Part shown: positions 8,629 through 16,130 of the stretch, in pieces | Layout of the letters: the number at the start of each line of letters is the position of its first letter | Numbering within the stretch: the first letter of the stretch is position 1 | Origin: Caedibacter sp052030685 | GTDB taxonomy: Bacteria; Pseudomonadota; Gammaproteobacteria; Francisellales; Francisellaceae | DNA length: 64,000 bases | Assembly (NCBI RefSeq): GCF_052030685.1 | Contig: NZ_JBQAJM010000004.1 | Span: 1-64,000, forward strand | Direction: 5' to 3' | Translations under genes and position numbers: made by a program | The notes under the pieces: generated by a model | Told to the model about the DNA's origin: nothing | The model's input: the letters and a program-made list of their open reading frames with translations, nothing else | Database searches by the model: none

Positions 8629-9654
8629 TTAGCAAATTCTTGGTAGTTGTTCGCCACTTAGCCAGTCAACTCGTCTAAGTCCACCAAAGCTTGTTTGCAT
8701 ATTGACCGATGCATTGCCTACCTTATCAATCTTAGCAACTACACTGGCATTTTTAGCTAATTCATCTTGTTGTAAACACGTTAATACTTTGTCAACTTCG
8801 TTTTCATTGCAGACAATCAAAACCTTACCTTCATTGGCAATAAACAGTGGATCAAGCCCCAATAACTCACAGGCTGAGCGCACATCCTCATTGACAACTA
8901 AAGCACTTTCATCAATGGTAATACCCACTTGATATTGGTGCGCCCATTCATTTAAGGTCGCCGCGACACCTCCTCGCGTTGGATCACGCATTGTTTTGAT
9001 ATGACAGCCTGCTTTGTGTAATTTCTCAAGCAAGTGGTTTAAATTAACAGCATCACTTTGGACATCACAATCAAAGCTTAAACCTTGTCGCTTAGACATC
9101 ACAGCAACACCATGCTCAGCAATCGCACCATTGATAATAATACAATCACCCATTGCTAAAGGTTCATGTGTCACAAAATCATCAATAACAACGCCTATTC
9201 CTGTGGTATTAATAAAAATACCATCGCCTTTGCCTTTCTCAACCACTTTGGTGTCACCCGTCACTAATTGAACATGAGAGGCTTTAGCTGCTTCTGCCAT
9301 TGACTCAACAATCACTTTTAAATCACTCAGTAGCAAGCCTTCTTCTAAGATAAAACCAACAGACAGAAAAAGTGGCTTAACCCCACCAACCGCCAGATCA
9401 TTGACCGTACCATAAACCGCTAAACTGCCAATATTGCCTCCTGGGAAAAAATACGGAGTAATCACATAACTATCCGTCGTCATCGCGATTTTGCCATTGA
9501 GATTCGGTAATGTCGCCTGATCCTCTCCTTGACATAAATACTCATTATCAAAAGCTTTTTTCATCAATTGATCAATCAAGCGATTCATCGCTTTGCCACC
9601 GGCACCCATCGCCAGATCCACCACACCGGATTTGAAATTCAATTTAATGCTCAT
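8629..9654 (-). CDS. hypE: hydrogenase maturation factor HypE
   Basis: Protein of 341 residues with the AIR-synthase-like ATP-binding fold (TTDSYVITPYFFPGGNIG; DPTRGGVAATLNEWA). It ends in PRIC, whose terminal Cys receives carbamoyl from HypF and is dehydrated to thiocyanate, the source of the active-site cyanide ligands. ATG 9654 overlaps the hypD stop as ATGA. The longer in-frame start at 9690 lies inside hypD and is rejected. Confidence 0.95.
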   Translation of the reverse strand: MSIKLNFKSGVVDLAMGAGGKAMNRLIDQLMKKAFDNEYLCQGEDQATLPNLNGKIAMTTDSYVITPYFFPGGNIGSLAVYGTVNDLAVGGVKPLFLSVGFILEEGLLLSDLKVIVESMAEAAKASHVQLVTGDTKVVEKGKGDGIFINTTGIGVVIDDFVTHEPLAMGDCIIINGAIAEHGVAVMSKRQGLSFDCDVQSDAVNLNHLLEKLHKAGCHIKTMRDPTRGGVAATLNEWAHQYQVGITIDESALVVNEDVRSACELLGLDPLFIANEGKVLIVCNENEVDKVLTCLQQDELAKNASVVAKIDKVGNASVNMQTSFGGLRRVDWLSGEQLPRIC

Positions 9655-10751
9655 GCCGTCACTCCTTGGTATTGGTAATGCGCCGCACACGCGCCTTCAG
9701 AAGAAACCATGCATGCCCCCATCGGTTGTTCCGGTGTGCAGGCAACACCAAAGAGTTTACAATCTATAGGCTCTTTAACCCCACGCAAGATATCAGGGCA
9801 TGCGCATGCCTTATGCTCTTGACCTTTGACTTGTGGAATATCAAAGTTCATCTCAGCATCAAACTGTGCGTATTGCGGCTTAATCTTTAATGCACTTTTT
9901 GGAATAAAGCCTAATCCTCGCCATTCAAAGGTTTCTCGCAATGCTAAATACTCAGAAATTAATTGTTGTGCAAAGGTGTTTCCTTGAGGGGTCACCGCAC
10001 GTGTATATTGATTTTCAACACCGACTTCATTGCGATTAATCATCTGTACTAGCATCAAAATAGATTGCAATACATCTAAAGGCTCAAAGCCGGCGATCAC
10101 CACCGGTTTATCAAAACGCGTTGCCACATCGTGATAGGCATCACTACCAATCACAATACTGACATGTGAAGGTCCAATAAACCCATCGATTTTCACTTCA
10201 TCGGATAAGATAGCCTCCATCGCAATCGGTGTTAATACATGATTACAAAACACAAAGAAGTTATCTAAGCCTAGCTTTAATGCTTTATCTAATGCAACGG
10301 CTGTTGGTGGTGTCGTGGTCTCAAAGCCAATGGCAAAAAAGATCACTTTTTTGTCTGGATTCTGTTGGGCTAATTGTAACGCATCTTCGCTTGAGTAAAT
10401 CATGCGTACATCCGCACCGCGCGCTTTGGCTTTAAGCAAACTATCTTGGTTTGTGCCAGGTACTCGCAACATATCAGCGTAACTGCAAAAAATCACATTT
10501 TGCTGTGATGCAAGATAAATTGCCTGATCAACACGTGCCACAGGTAAAACACAAACTGGACACCCAGGGCCATGAATCATCTTAATTTCAGCTGGTAAAA
10601 GCCCTGTAATACCATAACGATGAATCGCATGCGTGTGGCCGCCACAAAACTCCATCAAATGATATTTTCGCCCACTTTGCACACTATTGTTAATCTCAGC
10701 AATTAACGCCTTAGCAACCTGTGGATTACGAAAAACCTCAATATAGTTCAT
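9651..10751 (-). CDS. hypD: hydrogenase maturation factor HypD
   Basis: Protein of 366 residues, the scaffold on which the Fe(CN)2CO unit is built. MEFCGGHTHAIHRYG, GPGCPVCVLP and the C-terminal Cys motifs (CACPDILRG, CKLFGVACTPE) are the conserved HypD signatures for iron binding, thiol redox chemistry and the [4Fe-4S] cluster. Overlaps at both ends with hypC and hypE (ATGA type) indicate translational coupling. Confidence 0.96.
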   Translation of the reverse strand: MNYIEVFRNPQVAKALIAEINNSVQSGRKYHLMEFCGGHTHAIHRYGITGLLPAEIKMIHGPGCPVCVLPVARVDQAIYLASQQNVIFCSYADMLRVPGTNQDSLLKAKARGADVRMIYSSEDALQLAQQNPDKKVIFFAIGFETTTPPTAVALDKALKLGLDNFFVFCNHVLTPIAMEAILSDEVKIDGFIGPSHVSIVIGSDAYHDVATRFDKPVVIAGFEPLDVLQSILMLVQMINRNEVGVENQYTRAVTPQGNTFAQQLISEYLALRETFEWRGLGFIPKSALKIKPQYAQFDAEMNFDIPQVKGQEHKACACPDILRGVKEPIDCKLFGVACTPEQPMGACMVSSEGACAAHYQYQGVTA

Positions 10752-10984
10752 AGTTCACCTCGGTCTTGTTGCAGCATCTCTGAAAAATCTTTTAAGGTTT
10801 GTTTGGCTTGTACCTCATCTAACTTACTTAATGCAAAGCCAACATGCACAATGACATAATCATTGATATCAACTTTATCCTTTAACAATGCCAAAGAAAT
10901 TTCTTTACGCACGCCACCTATGTTAACAAGCGCTTGGTCTTCACCATTAAGCGCTATAATCTGTGCCGGAATTGCTAAGCACAT
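10748..10984 (-). CDS. hypC: hydrogenase maturation chaperone HypC
   Basis: Small protein of 78 residues beginning MCLAIPAQI. The N-terminal Cys2, exposed after methionine removal, carries the Fe(CN)2CO unit between HypD and the large subunit. Length and the VHVGFALSKLDE motif fit the HypC/HupF family. It overlaps hypF by ten bases and hypD by four. Confidence 0.96.
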   Translation of the reverse strand: MCLAIPAQIIALNGEDQALVNIGGVRKEISLALLKDKVDINDYVIVHVGFALSKLDEVQAKQTLKDFSEMLQQDRGEL

Positions 10985-13233
10985 ACTTTTCCCCCTTTAT
11001 TAAACTTATTCGCAGCAAGCCATGCTTGCCCTAAACTAATCCCACCATCATTTACGGGAATTTTTTGCGGCACAATCGCCTCTATGCCAAATGTTTCCAA
11101 ATATTGAGTGACCCCAGTCAACAGCACTTTATTTTGAAAACATCCACCTGTTAATATCACTTGAGTAACGTCTGTCTTTAGCGCATGATCATACGCCCAT
11201 AAGGCCAAAGCATAAACCAGAGTGCCATGAAATAATTCACTTCCCTTATCTTTTGGCATAGTCACTACTCGCGCGATCAATTGTGATACATCCAGCTGGC
11301 TATTGTTTATATCAATTAAACTTTCATCGACCATAGGCAGATTAACTAATGCTTCAAGTTTCATCGCGGCTTCCGCTTCAAAGGTATTGTCGTGACAGAT
11401 ATCTAACAAACTTGCTATGCCATCAAATAGGCGCCCCATACTTGTCGTGTGTGGTAGCTTTTCTTTATTTTTCTCAAGTAACTGTAAGAAACTTGGCACT
11501 TTTTCATTTGCTAATAAATGCTTTGGTACCTTTAACCCCAAGTCAACACACAAGCTCAATGCCATGCGCCATGGCTCCTTTTGCACACGGTCGCCACCTA
11601 AATAAGACATCGATTGAAGCGCTGACACTCGTGTAAACTTAAGTGCTTCAATATCACAATGATAAAGCTCACCCCCACGTGCTATACCATCCTCACCCAA
11701 ACCAAAACCATCCAGTACAATTGCTAACATCTGACCTTTTAATGCATATTCTGCAACTGCTGCAGCAATATGCGCCTCATGATGCTGCACACGAACAAGT
11801 GGTAAGTTTAAGCGCTCAGCAAACTCTGTCGTATATAAATCAGGATGCAAATCACATGCCACTGCATTAAAGCGCAAACCGAATAAGTCTTGGTAGTGAT
11901 GAAAAGCTTTTTCAAAGTAGTCGATACTATCGACACTATCCATATCGCCAATATATTGTGATAGATAGGCTTCATTGTGATTGATAAAACAAAAGGTGTT
12001 TTTCAGCAAAGCGCCCGTTGCAAAGACACAAGGCAACTCGCCATTAAGCTTAATTGTTAATGGCACAAACCCGCGCGCGCGACGAATCATCATGGATTTG
12101 TCTAAAACCACACGCATGACACTATCATCACTTTGCATCGCAATTTTTCTATTATCACTCACAATCATATCGGCAATTGGTGCCAGTAAGTGATGTGCTT
12201 GGTTATTATCGGCAATAATGCTACCACCGGATAAATTAGCACTTGTCACCACCAGTAACAGATCATTTGCCTGATGCAACCAATCATGCTCTTTAGGCTC
12301 ACCTAATAGATAATAAAAAAGCAAATAATCAACGGCAGAACTTGCTAGCATCACACCAAGCTCATTAAGATCAGGTGCGAGTATCTCAGGCAACTGAGCC
12401 GTTGTTTTCTTTTGTAACAACACAATGGGGCGGGCAGTTGAGTTTAATAGCGCACTTTCTTGTTGATTACACTGCACATACTTTTCAATGCTGACTTGAT
12501 TTAATGCCATTAAGGCAAAGGGTTTAAACGGTCTTTTTTTGCGTTGTCTTAAGTGCGTGATTGCGGCTTTACTTTTAGCATCAACGACCAATTTAAAACC
12601 CGTATGTGTTTTTAATGCTAAAACATTACCCTCTTTAATTGTTTGCACCATATCAGAAAATTCATGCGATAATTTGGGACCACACGCACAACACGCCGTT
12701 GTTTGCGCATGATAACGCCGATCTAACGGATCGCGATAGACACTTAAGCAATCCTCACACAATGGAAACTCAGAAAACGTTGTAGTTACTCGATCATAAG
12801 GCAAAGACTCGGTAACACTAAAGCGTGGCCCACAATACGTACAACTGATGAAAGGATAAAGATAATAGCGACTATTTAAATCAAATAGCTCATCAAGACA
12901 TTCATCACAAATCACAGTATCAGCTGGAATTTTAGTTTGAGACTTTCCATCACTACTGGCTAAAATACTAAAGTGATCAAATGCTTTATCGATGATGACT
13001 TCAGTCATTTTGACATGTTCAATTTGCGCAAGTTTAGGTAATTGTTGCATCATCAATGTGCAAAAATTCTCAGCTTCCTGATATGTCGCTTGTAGAATAA
13101 TCTCAACACCGTGAAGCGTATTTTGCACACTGCCCAATAAGCCATTGTTTACAGCCAACGTATAGATAAATGGTCTAAATCCCACACCTTGGACGATGCC
13201 ATTAACTGTGATTTTGACTGCTTTTATATGCAT
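10975..13233 (-). CDS. hypF: carbamoyltransferase HypF
   Basis: Protein of 752 residues. In order: an acylphosphatase-like domain (GIVQGVGFRPFIYTLA, residues about 12-28), two zinc-finger segments (CDECLDELFD and CTYCGPRF; CEDCL and CCACGP), a YrdC-like nucleotide-binding domain (about 200-390) and a Kae1-like carbamoyltransferase domain with VQHHEAHIAA. It transfers the carbamoyl group of carbamoyl phosphate to HypE. TAGGTG precedes the ATG at 13233. A 286-base gap holding a MITE-like element separates it from hypB, the only large break in the operon. Confidence 0.95.
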   Translation of the reverse strand: MHIKAVKITVNGIVQGVGFRPFIYTLAVNNGLLGSVQNTLHGVEIILQATYQEAENFCTLMMQQLPKLAQIEHVKMTEVIIDKAFDHFSILASSDGKSQTKIPADTVICDECLDELFDLNSRYYLYPFISCTYCGPRFSVTESLPYDRVTTTFSEFPLCEDCLSVYRDPLDRRYHAQTTACCACGPKLSHEFSDMVQTIKEGNVLALKTHTGFKLVVDAKSKAAITHLRQRKKRPFKPFALMALNQVSIEKYVQCNQQESALLNSTARPIVLLQKKTTAQLPEILAPDLNELGVMLASSAVDYLLFYYLLGEPKEHDWLHQANDLLLVVTSANLSGGSIIADNNQAHHLLAPIADMIVSDNRKIAMQSDDSVMRVVLDKSMMIRRARGFVPLTIKLNGELPCVFATGALLKNTFCFINHNEAYLSQYIGDMDSVDSIDYFEKAFHHYQDLFGLRFNAVACDLHPDLYTTEFAERLNLPLVRVQHHEAHIAAAVAEYALKGQMLAIVLDGFGLGEDGIARGGELYHCDIEALKFTRVSALQSMSYLGGDRVQKEPWRMALSLCVDLGLKVPKHLLANEKVPSFLQLLEKNKEKLPHTTSMGRLFDGIASLLDICHDNTFEAEAAMKLEALVNLPMVDESLIDINNSQLDVSQLIARVVTMPKDKGSELFHGTLVYALALWAYDHALKTDVTQVILTGGCFQNKVLLTGVTQYLETFGIEAIVPQKIPVNDGGISLGQAWLAANKFNKGGKVCA

Positions 13234-13307
13234 TTTTCACCTAACGAATTGAATCAATTCAAAATTTGCCACACCCAGCTAAAGACAAAAGAAAAATGAC
13301 CTGAAGC

Positions 13308-13474
13308 TATACCCATCACAAACCAATTTACAGCATTTCTGCTATTGAATTTCTTGGGCTTTTGAGTGATTGATTTTTGCTAATAGTCCCAGCTATTACC
13401 TGCACTCCAATCACTCAAAAGCATCAAAAACTTTTTCAACATTAAACACCGCAAAATGATTTACGATGGGTATA
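13308..13474 (-). repeat. 167-bp palindromic MITE-like element, family 1 copy A
   Basis: The outer ends are imperfect inverted repeats (TATACCCATCACAAA at 13308 and TTTACGATGGGTATA ending at 13474). Inside lies a perfect 15-bp stem, GCTTTTGAGTGATTG at 13358-13372 and its complement at 13408-13422, around a loop with a minor hairpin. The reverse complement aligns without gaps to 37268-37434, about four positions in five identical by eye. No reading frame is credible, so it is non-autonomous. It fills most of the hypB-hypF gap and could fold in the hyp transcript. Confidence 0.8.
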
Positions 13475-13519
13475 TGTAGTCTTTCGCTCACTCTTTCTCT
13501 TTAACAGGGCATGTCAAAG

Positions 13520-14260
13520 TTACACCTTTTCTTTCAGGCTTATTAAAGAAGATAACCAGTTTAACCAATTATCGAACCCTTCTTCCGTTTTAACCGAAAG
13601 CTCAAAAAATCGAATATCACGACGAATTTTACGAATATTTTCAATGCAATGCTCAACACTAAAATCAACATACGGCAATAAGTCAATTTTATTAATAATC
13701 ACCGTATCGGCATGATAAAACATATCTGGATATTTAAGCGGTTTATCATCACCTTCTGTCACAGAAATCACAGCAACACGATGTTTTTCCCCTAAATCAA
13801 ACATCGCCGGACAAATCAAATTGCCAACATTCTCAATAAAGACAAAGCTGTTTTCTTGAATATCTAAATGTTCATACGCATGCCCAACCATATGCGCATC
13901 TAAGTGACATGCTTTGCCAGTATTGATCTGATAGGCTTTTGCCCCCGCCTTACGAATTCGATTGGCATCAATCTCAGTTTGTTGGTCACCTTCAACAACA
14001 ACGATTGGGTATTGTGTATGAAGCTTAGCGATCGTCTTTTCAAGCAATGAGGTTTTGCCTGAACCTGGACTTGATACAAAATTAAATGCTAGTGCGTTTT
14101 TAGCACTTAGACTCTCACGATTGGCATGCGCATATTGATCATTTGCTGCCAAAATTGCCTGTTCTAATTTGACACTATCAACCCCATGATCATGGGTGTG
14201 ATGGTTGTGCGCATGTTGATGCGTATCCTCAGAGCCGCTGCAACCACAAACTGTACACAT
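13520..14260 (-). CDS. hypB: nickel-inserting GTPase HypB
   Basis: Protein of 246 residues. MCTVCGCSG at the N-terminus is the high-affinity Ni-binding CXXCGC motif, followed by a His-rich stretch (HQHAHNHHTHDHG) for nickel storage. The GTPase P-loop SSPGSGKTS lies near residue 65, with VVEGDQQTE, ENVGNLICPA and NKIDLLPY completing the SIMIBI fold. It works with HypA to load Ni into the large subunit. TTAAGGAG, the last unit of the GAGTTAA repeat array, provides the ribosome-binding site. Confidence 0.96.
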   Translation of the reverse strand: MCTVCGCSGSEDTHQHAHNHHTHDHGVDSVKLEQAILAANDQYAHANRESLSAKNALAFNFVSSPGSGKTSLLEKTIAKLHTQYPIVVVEGDQQTEIDANRIRKAGAKAYQINTGKACHLDAHMVGHAYEHLDIQENSFVFIENVGNLICPAMFDLGEKHRVAVISVTEGDDKPLKYPDMFYHADTVIINKIDLLPYVDFSVEHCIENIRKIRRDIRFFELSVKTEEGFDNWLNWLSSLISLKEKV

Positions 14261-14270
14261 AACTTACTCC

Positions 14271-14319
14271 TTAACTCTTAACTCTTAACTCTTAACTCTT
14301 AACTCTTAACTCTTAACTC
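14271..14319 (-). repeat. seven tandem copies of a 7-base repeat between hypA and hypB
   Basis: TTAACTC occurs seven times without interruption (sense strand GAGTTAA). The first unit contains the hypA stop codon and the last runs into GAGTTAAGGAG, the hypB ribosome-binding site. Changing copy number would not alter the HypA or HypB protein. It would change the distance from the hypA stop to the hypB start and the number of GAG-type ribosome-binding look-alikes. Confidence 0.95.
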
Positions 14320-14684
14320 TTATTATTTTCTTCTGAGCTTGCAAACTCAATTTTTTCCACCAGCATATCCTGACCTGTTAATATTTCTTTATCATGACTT
14401 TGGCACTTGGGGCATGCATCGTAAAACTTTGATAATTGATATTCATGAGCACATGTTACGCAATGTGCCAGTGCCGGCTGCACAGTGATATTCAAGATAC
14501 TTTGCGCTAATGGCGTATCTTTAGCAGCAACAGGAAACCAAAAGCGCATGGATTCAACATCCACACCTGCTAATAGCCCTACACGCAGTTCAATTCGGCG
14601 CACCGCTTGCGACGCATATCCCATGCTTTTTGCTTTATCAAGCACAATATTAATCACACTCTGGCACAACGAAAATTCATGCAT
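14313..14684 (-). CDS. hypA: nickel metallochaperone HypA
   Basis: Protein of 123 residues starting MHEFSLCQS. The invariant MHE binds nickel, so ATG 14684 is the true start rather than the one at 14699. CVTCAHEY and CPKCQS near residues 75-100 form the zinc site. It delivers Ni with HypB. It is the first gene of the hydrogenase unit and diverges from ackA. The shared 213-base gap must hold both promoters, but I could not single out a convincing -35/-10 pair. Confidence 0.95.
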   Translation of the reverse strand: MHEFSLCQSVINIVLDKAKSMGYASQAVRRIELRVGLLAGVDVESMRFWFPVAAKDTPLAQSILNITVQPALAHCVTCAHEYQLSKFYDACPKCQSHDKEILTGQDMLVEKIEFASSEENNKS

Positions 14685-14897
14685 AACTTTAAAACCCATA
14701 TATCACTACGGATCAGAATAACATACAGTAAATAAAAGGAAGTAGTCTGTCTGTGCTATTTACTGCGTTAAATGGGATAATAATGACATAGCGCAAGTTT
14801 TGCTTACTTTTGTGATCTTAGTGTGTGTTTAGGTTTCCAATGAAGGATAAACTTAAGTTATAGTGAGTGTCACTTAAATTTTAAGAACCTATACCCC

Positions 14898-16121
14898 ATG
14901 GCACAGTACTTTCTCGTTTTTAACTGCGGTAGTTCCTCAATTAAATTCTCACTTTATGATCATAATACCTTGGTACAGATGCTTGTTGGATTGGTTGATA
15001 AAATCAATACCAAAGAGACAACGCTAAGCATTTCTATTAATGGACAGACTAAGACAGAGAATGCGCCACTTAATTACCACCAAGCATTTGTTAAAATCAT
15101 TGACTTTTTAAAGCGACAAGACTATTTCAATCAAATCATTGCTATTGGACATCGCGTAGTACATGGTGGGCATTATTTTGATCGTGCCGTTATTGTAACA
15201 GATGATGTTATTGCTAAAATTCGTGCCCTTACTCCTTTGGCGCCCTTACATAATCCTGCCAATCTTGAAGGCATTGAATTTTGTCAGCAACATTTCGCAT
15301 CAATACCGCAAATCGCTGTTTTTGATACGGCTTTCCACCAGAGTATGCCTGAAGAAGTCTATCGCTACGCCATCCCTAGTACGCTTTATGAAGATCTACA
15401 TATCAGAAAATATGGCTTTCATGGAATAAGTCACCAGTATATTGCACAAACAGCTGCCAAATACTTAAGTCTGACACAGGGTAATTTCATCTGTGCGCAT
15501 CTAGGTAATGGTTGCAGTATTAGTGCGATTAAAAATGGTAAAAGCATCAATACCAGCATGGGATTTACCCCATTAGATGGGCTTGTAATGGGTACGCGCT
15601 CAGGCACTATTGACCCTGGTATTTTTAGCTACCTTCAACAAACACTTGGTCTTGAGATCAATGAGATTAATCAGCTATTAAACAAGCAAAGTGGTTTGTT
15701 CGGCTTATGCGGCTTAAGTGATATGCGTGAAATTGAACATCTCATTGCCAATCCTGATAGCGAATTACAAGAAGAAAAAGATGTAACAGAAACAAACGAA
15801 GTAAAAGGAATTAAGAAAACGAAATTAGCACTGGATATATTTAGTCACCGTGTTGCCAGCTTCATTGCGAGTTATCTGATGTATTTTGAACAACTTGACG
15901 GGCTTATTTTTACCGCAGGCATTGGTCAAAACAGCGCTTTAGTGCGTCAACAAATCGTTAAACGACTTAAATTTAGTGGCTTTAAGATTGATGATGCGCG
16001 CAATGAAAATGCCGCACAGACAATCGAAATTCACGCTAAGGGCAGCCAGCGCATTATGGTACTTAAAACTGATGAAGAGCGAATGATTGCGCAAAGTTGT
16101 CAAATGTTATTAGATAATTAA
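14898..16121 (+). CDS. ackA: acetate kinase
   Basis: Protein of 407 residues interconverting acetyl phosphate plus ADP and acetate plus ATP. FNCGSSSIKFSLYD at the N-terminus, GHRVVHGG, HLGNGCSI, DTSMGF-like NTSMGFTPLDGLVMGTRSG and FTAGIGQNS are the ASKHA-fold acetokinase signatures. Length is normal. A small perfect palindrome, AGTGA-GTG-TCACT, at 14862-14874 lies just upstream and could be an operator. pta follows after 9 bases in the same operon. Confidence 0.97.
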   Translation: MAQYFLVFNCGSSSIKFSLYDHNTLVQMLVGLVDKINTKETTLSISINGQTKTENAPLNYHQAFVKIIDFLKRQDYFNQIIAIGHRVVHGGHYFDRAVIVTDDVIAKIRALTPLAPLHNPANLEGIEFCQQHFASIPQIAVFDTAFHQSMPEEVYRYAIPSTLYEDLHIRKYGFHGISHQYIAQTAAKYLSLTQGNFICAHLGNGCSISAIKNGKSINTSMGFTPLDGLVMGTRSGTIDPGIFSYLQQTLGLEINEINQLLNKQSGLFGLCGLSDMREIEHLIANPDSELQEEKDVTETNEVKGIKKTKLALDIFSHRVASFIASYLMYFEQLDGLIFTAGIGQNSALVRQQIVKRLKFSGFKIDDARNENAAQTIEIHAKGSQRIMVLKTDEERMIAQSCQMLLDN

Positions 16122-16130
16122 GGATCAAGC

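Noticed and set aside
14685..14897. Search for FNR-type or sigma-54 promoter signatures between hypA and ackA
   Set aside because: No TTGAT-N4-ATCAA or TGGC-N8-TGC-like site was convincing; only a short palindrome near ackA was retained.
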